The notes beneath the pieces are model-generated. The model was not told where the DNA came from. It worked only from the letters and a program-made list of their open reading frames with translations, and searched no databases. Source: JAENVU01 sp963756815 (lineage in GTDB: Bacteria > Actinomycetota > Acidimicrobiia > IMCC26256 > JAENVU01). Taken from it: a stretch of 64,000 bases of DNA. A program made the position numbers and the translations under genes. The stretch covers positions 1 through 64,000 of the forward strand of contig CAVWPR010000045.1 in assembly GCA_963756815.1 (NCBI GenBank), read 5' to 3'. Shown piece after piece: positions 34,426-42,346 of the stretch. How positions within the stretch are numbered: the stretch's first letter is position 1; the number at the start of each line of letters is the position of its first letter.

Positions 34426-35301
34426 ATGATCTACTCGCAGATCGACTACTCGGTCGCCGACCACGTCGCGACGATCACGCTCGACCGTCCGGATCGGCTC
34501 AACGCCTTCACGGTGCGGATGCAACAGGAGCTGTGCGCGGCAGTCGACGAGGTGGACGCCGACGAGGACGTGCGCGCCGTCGTCGTGACCGGCCGCGGAC
34601 GCGGGTTCTGTGCGGGCGCCGATCTGGGTGGTGGCGGCGCAACGTTCGACACCGACAGCGAGGTCGCCACCGACGGCGGCGTGGTGCGGGAGACCGACGG
34701 TCGCCACCGCGACGAGGGCGGCCTCACCGCCCTGCGGTTCTTCGACTGCACGAAGCCGGTGATCGGCGCGATCAACGGCCCGGCGGTCGGGGTCGGGGTG
34801 ACGATGACGCTGCCCTTCGACGTCCGCCTCGCCGCGACCACTGCGAAGTTCGGCTTCGTGTTCGCGCGTCGCGGCCTCGTGCCCGAAGCCTGCTCGTCGT
34901 GGTTCCTGCCGCGCGTCGTCGGGATCAGCCGCGCGATGGAGTGGTGCGCGACGGGTCGCGTCTTCGGGCCGGACGAGGCCCTCGCCGGTGGTCTGGTGCG
35001 CTCGGTGCACGAGCCCGATGACCTCCTCCCGGCCGCCTACGCGCTCGCGGGCGAGATCACGGAGCATTCGTCCGCGGTGTCGGTCACGCTGACGCGTGCG
35101 ATGTTGTGGCGGATGCTCGGCGAGCCGCACCCCATGGCCGCCCACCGTGTCGACTCGGCGCTGGTGGACGCGCTCGGGCCCGGTGCCGACGTCCGCGAGG
35201 GCGTGCTGAGCTTCCTGCAGAAGCGGACGCCGTCGTTTCCGAACCGGGTCCCGCGCGATCTCCCTCCGTCGTACCCGTGGTGGGCGCAGCCGGAGTTCTG
35301 A
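34426..35301 (+). CDS. Enoyl-CoA hydratase/isomerase family protein
   Basis: 291-residue crotonase. LDRPDRLNAFTVRMQQEL, GRGRGFCAGADL (oxyanion hole) and PVIGAINGPAVGVGVTM are present, as is FVFARRGLVPEACSSWFLPR, where the second catalytic Glu lies in the EACS segment. The C-terminal RTPSFPNRVPRDLPPSYPWW is typical of actinobacterial enoyl-CoA hydratases of this subgroup. It hydrates or isomerises an enoyl-CoA. Confidence 0.9.
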   Translation: MIYSQIDYSVADHVATITLDRPDRLNAFTVRMQQELCAAVDEVDADEDVRAVVVTGRGRGFCAGADLGGGGATFDTDSEVATDGGVVRETDGRHRDEGGLTALRFFDCTKPVIGAINGPAVGVGVTMTLPFDVRLAATTAKFGFVFARRGLVPEACSSWFLPRVVGISRAMEWCATGRVFGPDEALAGGLVRSVHEPDDLLPAAYALAGEITEHSSAVSVTLTRAMLWRMLGEPHPMAAHRVDSALVDALGPGADVREGVLSFLQKRTPSFPNRVPRDLPPSYPWWAQPEF

Positions 35302-35310
35302 GCGGGCGCG

Positions 35311-35637
35311 TCAGCGGTCGACCGCACGCTCCAGCTGGGCCTTGGTCATCTTCGAGCGACCCTTGATGTTCTTGTGTCGGGCCTCCTCGTAGAGCTGGTC
35401 GCGGGTGCGGCCGCCGGGGCCGCGGTGCGAGCGCAGGCCGCCGCGCCGGCCGGACGAGATGTCCTCCGTCGAGGTCCTCGACGCCGTGGCGCTCTCGCCG
35501 GCGCGGGCGCGCTCCTTGTTCACCGTGCGCGCCGCGATCTCCTCGGCCAGGTCCTCGGACCGGCCGCGGTCCTCGAGGCTGTCCTTGATGTGCTCGTACT
35601 GCCGTTCGCGCTTGTCGTTCCACGCCTGTGGCGGCAT
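35311..35637 (-). CDS. Small basic protein with C-terminal SAP/Rho-N-like motif
   Basis: 108 residues, beginning MPPQAWNDKRERQYEHIKDS and rich in Arg/Glu. The end TRDQLYEEARHKNIKGRSKM followed by TKAQLERAV looks like a SAP or Rho-N helix-loop-helix. The family is often tagged plasmid stabilization protein in databases, without evidence here of any plasmid. ATG 35637 fits the family start. A nucleic-acid-binding role is plausible. Confidence 0.75.
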   Translation of the reverse strand: MPPQAWNDKRERQYEHIKDSLEDRGRSEDLAEEIAARTVNKERARAGESATASRTSTEDISSGRRGGLRSHRGPGGRTRDQLYEEARHKNIKGRSKMTKAQLERAVDR

Positions 35638-35735
35638 CCTCGCCTCCTCGGCTCGTCGGGTCGGACCCGGCCGGGGTACCCGCCCGCTCGACGCGGACAA
35701 ACCACGCCAGGGGGCGCGGTGCCGGTGGTCCGGGC

Positions 35736-36734
35736 TCAGCCGGTGAGGCCGTAGACGCGGGTCGCGGTCCCGGCGAACAGCGCGTCCTGCTCGCTCGTCG
35801 AGTAGCCGGCGGCGATCTTCTTGAACGCGTTCCAGAGCACCGGATACGACAGCGACATCCGGTCCATCGGGAAGTTCGACTCGAACATGCAGCGATCGGG
35901 ACCGAAGCACTCGATCGTGTGCCGGTAGTAGCGGCCCTGGGCCGCGACGAACTCGTCCGACGTCGGCGGCCGGTCGGCCCGGTGCCAGCCGAACCCGTTG
36001 TCCGGCATCGCGAGGCCGCCCAGCTTGGCCACGACGTTCTCACAGCGGGCGATCGCCGCGACGTCGTCCTTCCAGGCCTCGAAGATCTCGTCACGCGTGT
36101 CGGCGAACCGACCCACGCCGAGCGGCGAGCCGAAGTGGTCGAGCACCATCTGCGTGTCGGGCACGGCGCGCGCGAGGGCCAGGAACTCGCCGTTCTGATA
36201 GTGGTAGTGCCAGGAGTCGTACGTGAGGCCGCGCGCACCGAGCCGTGCCACTCCCGCACGGAAGTCGGAGTCCTGGAACAGCCCTTCGGGCGCTCGCCCG
36301 GCGATCATCAGCCCGAGGTCCGGCTCCGCACGCGCCAGCGCGTCGCGGACGCCACGGAAGAGACCGTCGCTCGCCTCGACGTGCGCGTCGAGCACGTCGT
36401 CGAGCTCCGGGAGGCGGAGGTCGACGTGCCCCACCATGGCCGCGATGAGGCCGTCGCTCTCGCGCGCCGCGCCGGCGACGAACTCGCTCTCGCCCACCGG
36501 AGCGAGTGCGGGTGGGCCCTCCTTCCGGTACCGCGCGTGACATTCCATGAACACCGTCGCCTCGACGCGGTGGCCGGATCCGACGTCGGCGCGCAGGTCG
36601 GCCACCGTGTAGGGGAGGACGTCGCCGGCCGGCCAGAGGTGGTGGTGCGGATCCACGATCCGCCGATCGGGGTCGACGATCTCCTCGACCACGCTCGCTC
36701 GCCATTCGTCGGTCCCGAGTTGCAGCGCCGGCAT
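35736..36734 (-). CDS. Amidohydrolase family 2 (PF04909-type) protein
   Basis: 332-residue TIM-barrel metal hydrolase. The start has RRIVDPHHHLWPAG (His-x-His metal motif), MVLDHFGSPLGVGR in the centre, and FESNFPMDRMSLSY with the catalytic Asp near the end. Such enzymes hydrolyse lactones or decarboxylate aromatics. A lactonase role linked to the fucD operon 16 kb away is possible but unsupported. ATG 36734 is chosen; 36788 is an alternative. Confidence 0.85.
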   Translation of the reverse strand: MPALQLGTDEWRASVVEEIVDPDRRIVDPHHHLWPAGDVLPYTVADLRADVGSGHRVEATVFMECHARYRKEGPPALAPVGESEFVAGAARESDGLIAAMVGHVDLRLPELDDVLDAHVEASDGLFRGVRDALARAEPDLGLMIAGRAPEGLFQDSDFRAGVARLGARGLTYDSWHYHYQNGEFLALARAVPDTQMVLDHFGSPLGVGRFADTRDEIFEAWKDDVAAIARCENVVAKLGGLAMPDNGFGWHRADRPPTSDEFVAAQGRYYRHTIECFGPDRCMFESNFPMDRMSLSYPVLWNAFKKIAAGYSTSEQDALFAGTATRVYGLTG

Positions 36735-36843
36735 CTCGGCATCGTCCCCGAACGCCGTCGCCGGGTGCAACCGTCGCGTCGCTCGCATCGGTGCGGGCCG
36801 GGCGCGAGAGTTCGTCGGCCCCCCGACCCGTCAGGAGTCGCCG

Positions 36844-37638
36844 ATGTCCGTCGCCGACGTACGCGCCGAGTTCCGCCGACTGCACGAGGCGGGGTGCTTC
36901 GTGATGCCCAACGCGCCCGACGCCGGGAGTGCCCGCCTGCTCGCGGCAGTGGGGGCGACGGCGATCGCCACGACCAGCTCCGGCTTCGCGGCCACGCTGG
37001 GCCGGCGGGACATGAGCGTGACACGCGACGAGCTCGTCGCCCACACGGCCGCGCTCGCGGCGGCGGTCACGGTCCCGGTCAGCGTCGATGCCGAGCGGTG
37101 CTTCGCCGACGACGCCTCCGGCGTCGCCGAGACCGTGGGACTGCTGGCCGCGGCCGGTGCCGCCGGCTGCTCGATCGAGGACTGGGATCCTGTCGCGGGC
37201 CGGATCGATCCGATCGAGGACTCGGTCGCGCGCGTGGCGGCCGCCGCGGACGTGGCGCATGCGGCGGACATGGTGCTCACCGCGCGCTGTGAGCACCACA
37301 TCCGCGGCATCGACGATCTGGACGCCACGGTGGCCCGGCTCGAGGCGTACCGCGACGCGGGCGCGGATGCGCTGTTCGCGCCGGGTCTGAGTGATCTGGG
37401 GTCCGTGGCGCGGGTGGTCGCCGTCGGTCTGCCGGTGAACGTGCTCGTCCTGCCGGGCGCGCCGCCGGTGGCCGAGCTGGCCGCAGCCGGCGTCCGGCGG
37501 ATCTCGGTCGGCGGGATGCTCACGTGGACGATGTACGGCGCGCTCGTGGCCGACGCCCGGCACCTGCTGGAGCACGGCACGCTCGATGCGACGCTGCCGC
37601 TGGTCGACCGGGGACTCATGAACGACGCGTTCGCCTGA
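36844..37638 (+). CDS. Isocitrate lyase/PEP mutase family protein
   Basis: 264-residue barrel. FVMPNAPDAGSARLLAAVGA, ATTSSGFAATLGRRD, VSVDAERCFADD and CSIEDWDP define the PEP mutase-like group that cleaves or forms C-C or C-P bonds in 2-oxo acids. The KRCGH motif of isocitrate lyase is absent, so an oxaloacetate-decarboxylase or lyase activity is likelier. CAGGAG precedes ATG 36844. Confidence 0.85.
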   Translation: MSVADVRAEFRRLHEAGCFVMPNAPDAGSARLLAAVGATAIATTSSGFAATLGRRDMSVTRDELVAHTAALAAAVTVPVSVDAERCFADDASGVAETVGLLAAAGAAGCSIEDWDPVAGRIDPIEDSVARVAAAADVAHAADMVLTARCEHHIRGIDDLDATVARLEAYRDAGADALFAPGLSDLGSVARVVAVGLPVNVLVLPGAPPVAELAAAGVRRISVGGMLTWTMYGALVADARHLLEHGTLDATLPLVDRGLMNDAFA

Positions 37639-37655
37639 GCGCCGCCTGCGGCTCG

Positions 37656-38402
37656 TCAGAGGAGTCGGATGAGCGCGGTGAGCCCCACCACGACGATCAA
37701 GGCGCGCAGCGCGCGTGGGTCGAGCTTGCGGCCCACCGTCGCGCCGATCTGACCGCCCACGATCGATCCCGCGGCGATGCACGCGACCACCGCCCAGTCG
37801 ATCCGGGTCGCGAGGACGAAGACGACCGCGGCAACGACGTTGACCGTCATGGCGAGGACGTTCTTCGTGGCGTTCAGGCGTTGCAGGTCGTCGAGCACGA
37901 AGATCCCCAGGACCGCGATGAGGATGATCCCCTGTGCGGCGCCGAAGTAGCCGCCATAGATCCCGGCGAGGCCGACGAGCACGACGAGCGTGAGCGACAG
38001 CCGCGCGTGGCCTGCATGGGGGCGGGCGAGGCGCTTCGACAGGCGCGGTCCCAGTACCACGAGCACGAGCGCGATCACGATGAGCACGACGACGACCCGC
38101 TTGAACACCGCGCTCGGCAGGACGAGGAGCAGCAGTGCGCCGGCGAGCGCGCCGGCCGCGGACGCCGGCACGAGGCGGAGGATCCGGCCCCGTTGCCCGA
38201 CCAGCTCCCGCCGGTACCCGTACACGCCCGAGATCGCACCCGGGACCAGGCCGATGTTGTTCGACACGTTCGCGAGCACCGGCGGGTACCCGAGCGCGAG
38301 CAACGTCGGGAACGTGATCAGCGAGCCGGAGCCCACCACCGTGTTGATCGTGCCGGCGGCCATGCCCGCGATCACGATGACCACGCCGTCCCAGAACGTC
38401 AT
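37656..38402 (-). CDS. TSUP (TauE/SafE) family membrane transporter
   Basis: 248 residues with about eight hydrophobic helices in two repeats. It has GTINTVVGSGSLITFPTLLALG early and GIYGGYFGAAQGIILIAVLG in the second half, the two characteristic TSUP repeats. The family exports or imports sulfonates, sulfite or other organic anions. The stop is 17 bases from that of the convergent PEP-mutase-like gene. Confidence 0.88.
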   Translation of the reverse strand: MTFWDGVVIVIAGMAAGTINTVVGSGSLITFPTLLALGYPPVLANVSNNIGLVPGAISGVYGYRRELVGQRGRILRLVPASAAGALAGALLLLVLPSAVFKRVVVVLIVIALVLVVLGPRLSKRLARPHAGHARLSLTLVVLVGLAGIYGGYFGAAQGIILIAVLGIFVLDDLQRLNATKNVLAMTVNVVAAVVFVLATRIDWAVVACIAAGSIVGGQIGATVGRKLDPRALRALIVVVGLTALIRLL

Positions 38403-38495
38403 CGGGCCCCGAGGGTGGTGGTCGGCACCCCGGCAGCATGCCCGATCGCGCCGGCCGGCCCCGCTCCGTGGGGGCGGCGCCGGTCGAGACGCGGA

Positions 38496-39080
38496 TCAGG
38501 CGGGGGTGCGACCGAGAGTCAGCAGCAGTCGCGTGGTGGCGTCGGCGTCGGCGGGGATCGGCTGCGCGGATCCGAACATCCCGCTGGCCCGCAGCAGGTC
38601 GAGCTGGGGCTCGAGCACCCGCCGGCACGCGTCGACGAGGTCGGGCGTGAGCGGTGAGGGCTGCCCGGTCCCGACCGCGAGGTCCCAGCCGTGGATCGCG
38701 ACGTCCACGAGGCGGTGGCCCGCGTAGACGAAGCCCGGCACCGGCCCGTACGAGACCGCGCAGGGCGCCTCCAGCGCGCCGGGTGCCTCGAAGGCTCGCG
38801 CGGCCGCCACCGCCGACTCGTGGTACTCACCGAGCGGTGACGGCTGGAGCAGGTCGCCGTCGTACTCGCTGCCGACCTCCTCGATCGTCGCGCCGGCGGC
38901 GAGCCGTGACGCCCACCAGTTGCCCGCAACCACGTGGTTGAGCAGGGCGCGGACGTCCCACTCGGCGCAGGGGGTCGGTCTCGTCCACTGGTCGTCGGTG
39001 ATCCCGGCGACCACCTCGCGGGTGGCGTCGAGCGCGACACGGTGGCACGCGGCGACGTCGAGCTCGACGGCGGAGGTCAT
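38496..39080 (-). CDS. TIGR03086-type (mycothiol-dependent isomerase-like) DinB-fold protein
   Basis: 194 residues. TRPTPCAEWDVRALLNHVVAG is the family's key block, then GHRLVDVAIHGWDLAVGTGQ. The His residues form the metal site of maleylpyruvate-isomerase-like and DinB proteins. The coding sequence starts 4 bases after the stop of the NTF2-like gene at 39085, so they form a pair. Function unproven. Confidence 0.87.
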   Translation of the reverse strand: MTSAVELDVAACHRVALDATREVVAGITDDQWTRPTPCAEWDVRALLNHVVAGNWWASRLAAGATIEEVGSEYDGDLLQPSPLGEYHESAVAAARAFEAPGALEAPCAVSYGPVPGFVYAGHRLVDVAIHGWDLAVGTGQPSPLTPDLVDACRRVLEPQLDLLRASGMFGSAQPIPADADATTRLLLTLGRTPA

Positions 39081-39084
39081 CGCC

Positions 39085-39426
39085 TCACCCCTTCACGTAG
39101 GAGAGCTTCTCGGCGACGCGCCCCTCGCGGACCCGCATCACGTCGACGCCCCGGATGTGGCCACCGGACCACGAGTACCGCCACCGCTGCACCACGCGGT
39201 CGCCGGCGGCGAAGGTCTCCTCGGCGTCGAAGCGGCTCGACCGGTCCCCGAAGATCGGCGCCCAAGCGGCCCGGATCGCCGCAGGACCGACGGCCCGGGC
39301 GCCGTCGGGTGCCGGTCCCGTGGCGTCGAACACGCAGTCGTCGGTGATGAGCGCGAGCGCGGCCTCGAGGTCGTGATCGGCCCACGCCGCGCCGAACGCC
39401 TCGATGACGGGAGGGAGCTCGTCCAT
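39085..39426 (-). CDS. SnoaL-like (NTF2-fold) protein
   Basis: 113-residue cone-shaped NTF2 fold. FGAAWADHDLEAALALITDDC opens it, ATGPAPDGARAVGPAAIRAAW follows, and RYSWSGGHIRGVDVMRVREG closes it. Members are isomerases, hydrolases or ligand binders. ATG 39426 is divergent from a TetR gene across a palindromic operator, so it is probably that repressor's target. Confidence 0.82.
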   Translation of the reverse strand: MDELPPVIEAFGAAWADHDLEAALALITDDCVFDATGPAPDGARAVGPAAIRAAWAPIFGDRSSRFDAEETFAAGDRVVQRWRYSWSGGHIRGVDVMRVREGRVAEKLSYVKG

Positions 39427-39441
39427 GACCGGAGAGTGTTG

Positions 39442-39455
39442 ACCTACTGGTAGGT
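39442..39455. promoter_or_regulatory. TetR-type operator palindrome ACCTAC-TG-GTAGGT
   Basis: A perfect 14-base dyad lies between the divergent NTF2-like (start 39426) and TetR (start 39501) genes. It is flanked by TTGAC and GGTCAA, extending the symmetry loosely. The local AT content is higher than its surroundings. It is the likely binding site by which the TetR protein controls itself and the NTF2-like/TIGR03086 pair. Confidence 0.65.
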
Positions 39456-39500
39456 AAGGGTCAAGAGTATCGGCGTGCCGATCGGCCAAGATGTCACGAG

Positions 39501-40085
39501 ATGACCGTCGCGACGACGCCCGATACGCGGGAGCGGATCCTCGACGCCGCGCAACTGCTGCTCCAGACGCGCGGGTTCAACGGGATGAGCTACGCCGACG
39601 TCGCGACCGAGCTCGGCATCACGAAGGCCGCGCTCCACTACCACTTCCCGACGAAGACCGATCTCGGTCTCGCAGTGGTGGAGCGGTACGCGGCGGACTT
39701 CGCGTCCGCCCTGCGCGAGATCGACGGTCGTCTCCCGCGTGCGGCCGACCGCCTCCGCGCCTACGCGACGCTCTACGTCGAGGTGCTCGAGGGCGATCGG
39801 CTGTGCCTGTGCGCCATGCTCGCGGCCGAGCAGCGGACGCTGGACCCCGCGGTGCGGCGAGCGGTCGACGGGTTCTTCGTCGCCAACGTCGAGTGGCTCA
39901 CGGAGCTCGTCCGGGTCGGCCGACGCGACGGCACCATCGCCGGCGTGGGCTCGCCGGCGGCCGTCGCCGAGCTGGTGCTCGGCGGGCTCGAGGGGGCGCT
40001 GCTGTTGGCGTGGGCCCGCGACGACGCCCGGGGGCTCCGGCGCACGAGTCGGCAGCTGATCGCGTCCTTGGCACCGGCTCGCTGA
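39501..40085 (+). CDS. TetR/AcrR family transcriptional regulator
   Basis: 194 residues. The N-terminal HTH (about 8-54) has TRERILDAAQLLLQTRGFNG, then YADVATELGITKAALHYHF, followed by a helical ligand-binding domain containing CLCAMLAAEQRTL. The effector is unknown. It lies next to its presumed operator at 39442-39455, and upstream of an LLM oxidoreductase by 50 bases. Confidence 0.9.
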   Translation: MTVATTPDTRERILDAAQLLLQTRGFNGMSYADVATELGITKAALHYHFPTKTDLGLAVVERYAADFASALREIDGRLPRAADRLRAYATLYVEVLEGDRLCLCAMLAAEQRTLDPAVRRAVDGFFVANVEWLTELVRVGRRDGTIAGVGSPAAVAELVLGGLEGALLLAWARDDARGLRRTSRQLIASLAPAR

Positions 40086-40135
40086 GCCCCGCGACGCGCC
40101 CGTAGAGTCGCCGGCTTCCGGACGGGGAGTCAGTC

Positions 40136-41176
40136 ATGCAGTTGTCGATGCAGATCAGCTACGCGGGCGGGTACCAGGAGTCCGCGCAGCAGTTGGTGCG
40201 CCTGGAGCAGGCCGGGCTCGACATCGCGTGGATCGCCGAGGCCTACAGCTACGACGCGCCGAGCTACATGGGCTATCTCGCCGCGCTCACCGAGCGGGTG
40301 CAGATCGGTGCGGGAATCCTGCCGCTGTACACCCGCACACCGACGCTGCTCGCGATGACCGCCGCCGGCATCGACGCGCTGTCGGACGGGCGGTGCATCC
40401 TCGGCCTCGGTGCCTCCGGCCCGCAGGTGATCGAGGGCTTCCACGGCGTGCCCTACGACAAGCCGCTGGCGCGCACCCGCGAGATCGTCGACGTCTGCCG
40501 TCAGGTGTGGCGGCGGGAGGCGCCGCTCGAGCACGACGGCCCGCTCTACCGCATCCCGCTGCCTCCGGAGCAGGGCACCGGCCTGGGCAAGGCCCTGAAG
40601 ATCATCAACCACCCGGTGCGGTCCGCGATCCCGATCTACGTCGCATCGCTCGGCGAGAAGAACGTGGAGCTCACGGCGGAGATCGCCGACGGCTGGCTGC
40701 CGCTCTTCTTCGTGCCGGAGAAGGCGCGTGCGGTGTTCGGTCCGGCGCTGGACGCCGGTGCGGCGAAGCGTGACGCCGCGCTCGGGCCGCTCGAGGTCTG
40801 CGCCGGCGGCCTGGTCGCGATCGGGGAGGAGTCCGAGGTCGCGCACGTCCGCGACTTCGCCCGGCCGACGACGGCCCTCTACGTCGGCGGCATGGGCGCG
40901 CGCGGCAAGAACTTCTACAACGCGCTCGTGCAGCGCTACGGGTACGAGGCCGAGGCGGCCGAGATCCAGGACCTGTACCTGGCCGGCAAGAAGCGCGAGG
41001 CCGAGGCCGCGGTCCCGTCAGAGCTGCTCGAGCTGACGAGCCTCGTCGGCCCCGAGGGGTACATCAAGGAGCGACTGGCTGCGTACCGGGAGGCGGGCGT
41101 CACGGTGTTGAACGTCCTGCCGATCGGGCCCGACCCGGCCGAGATCGTCGAGAAGCTGAAGGCCTGGACCGCCTGA
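40136..41176 (+). CDS. LLM-class F420-dependent oxidoreductase
   Basis: 346-residue luciferase-like barrel. It has QISYAGGYQESAQQLVRLE, AEAYSYDAPSYMGYLAALT, GAGILPLYTRTPTLLAMTAA, and GLGASGPQVIEGFHGVPYDK, the hallmark of F420-linked LLM enzymes. C-terminal helices finish AGVTVLNVLPIGPDPAE. GGGGAG precedes ATG 40136. It is followed by an acyl-CoA dehydrogenase 20 bases away, so the pair are likely co-transcribed. Confidence 0.9.
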   Translation: MQLSMQISYAGGYQESAQQLVRLEQAGLDIAWIAEAYSYDAPSYMGYLAALTERVQIGAGILPLYTRTPTLLAMTAAGIDALSDGRCILGLGASGPQVIEGFHGVPYDKPLARTREIVDVCRQVWRREAPLEHDGPLYRIPLPPEQGTGLGKALKIINHPVRSAIPIYVASLGEKNVELTAEIADGWLPLFFVPEKARAVFGPALDAGAAKRDAALGPLEVCAGGLVAIGEESEVAHVRDFARPTTALYVGGMGARGKNFYNALVQRYGYEAEAAEIQDLYLAGKKREAEAAVPSELLELTSLVGPEGYIKERLAAYREAGVTVLNVLPIGPDPAEIVEKLKAWTA

Positions 41177-41196
41177 GCTCCGATCCGAGGAGGGCC

Positions 41197-42345
41197 ATGC
41201 GACGAGAGCTGTTCGAGCCCGAGCACGACGAGCTGCGCGCGAGCTTCCGCGCGTGGGTCGACAAGGAGATCGTTCCCCACCATCTCGAGTGGGAGCGGGC
41301 GGGGATCGTCCCGCACGACCTCTTCACCGAGGCGGGCCGGCACGGCTTCATCGGGATGAACCTCCCCGAGGAGCACGGCGGCGGCGGCACCGACGACTTC
41401 CGGTACAACCAGGTGATCGACGAGGAGGTCCAGCTCGCGGGCGTCGGCGGGGCCGGGCTCGGCCTGAGCCTGCACAACGACATCTGCGCGCCCTACTTCC
41501 TCGCGTACTGCACCGAGGAGCAGCGGGCGCGGTGGATGCCCGGGATCGCGTCCGGCGCGCTCGTGACCGCGATCGCGATGACCGAGCCCGGGATCGGCTC
41601 GGACCTCGCGAGCATGGAGACGACCGCGATCCGCGACGGCGACTCCTACGTCGTCAACGGCTCGAAGACGTTCATCACCAACGGCATCAACGCCGATCTC
41701 GTGATCGTCGCGGCCAAGACCGACCCGACGCAGAAGCACAAGGGCATCTCGCTGCTCGTCCTCGAGCGTGGGATGGAGGGCTTCGAACGGGGCCGCAACC
41801 TGGAGAAGCTCGGGCTGCACTCGCAGGACACCGCCGAGCTGTTCTTCAACGACGTGCACGTCCCCGCGGAGAACCTGCTCGGCGTCGAGGGCGAGGGCTT
41901 CCTCCAGCTGGTGCACAACCTGCCCCAGGAACGCCTCTCGATCGGCATCGCCGGCATCGCCGCCGCGCGCGCCGCAATGGGCTGGACCCTCGAGTACACG
42001 AAGGAGCGCACCGCGTTCGGACAGCCGATCGGGTCGTTCCAGAACAGCCGCTTCGTGATGGCCGAGATCGCAACCGAGGTCGAGGTCGGCCAGTCGTTCG
42101 TGGATCGGTGCGTCCGCGCGCTGAACGACGGGAGCCTCACGGCCGAGGAGGCGGCGATGGCGAAGTGGTGGTGCACCGAGCTCCAGAAGCGGGTCGTCGA
42201 CCGCGGTCTGCAGCTGCACGGAGGGTACGGCTACATGCTGGAGTTCCCGATCGCCCGCGCGTACGCCGACGCCCGCATCACCACGATCTACGGGGGCACC
42301 ACCGAGATCATGAAGGAGATCATCGGCCGCTCGATGGGGCTCTGA
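41197..42345 (+). CDS. Acyl-CoA dehydrogenase (LCAD/IVD-type active site)
   Basis: 382-residue FAD enzyme of fatty-acyl-CoA oxidation. It shows AMTEPGIGSDLAS, NGSKTFITNG and HGGYGYMLEF. The usual catalytic Glu before G-T is a Gly here (IYGGTTEI, Gly366), and a Glu is available at residue 266 in TLEYTKERTAFG, the arrangement found in long-chain and isovaleryl-type dehydrogenases. It is therefore expected to be active. It ends one base from the convergent MFS gene. Confidence 0.93.
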   Translation: MRRELFEPEHDELRASFRAWVDKEIVPHHLEWERAGIVPHDLFTEAGRHGFIGMNLPEEHGGGGTDDFRYNQVIDEEVQLAGVGGAGLGLSLHNDICAPYFLAYCTEEQRARWMPGIASGALVTAIAMTEPGIGSDLASMETTAIRDGDSYVVNGSKTFITNGINADLVIVAAKTDPTQKHKGISLLVLERGMEGFERGRNLEKLGLHSQDTAELFFNDVHVPAENLLGVEGEGFLQLVHNLPQERLSIGIAGIAAARAAMGWTLEYTKERTAFGQPIGSFQNSRFVMAEIATEVEVGQSFVDRCVRALNDGSLTAEEAAMAKWWCTELQKRVVDRGLQLHGGYGYMLEFPIARAYADARITTIYGGTTEIMKEIIGRSMGL

Positions 42346-42346
42346 G

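Noticed and set aside
35311..35637. True plasmid stabilization or toxin-antitoxin gene
   Set aside because: No partner toxin or antitoxin is adjacent, and the sequence is a basic SAP/Rho-N-like protein. The database label is not supported here.
36091..38628. Minus-strand open frame of 845 codons
   Set aside because: Overlaps the PEP mutase-like gene antisense and the TSUP and amidohydrolase genes out of frame; composition is Arg-rich shadow.
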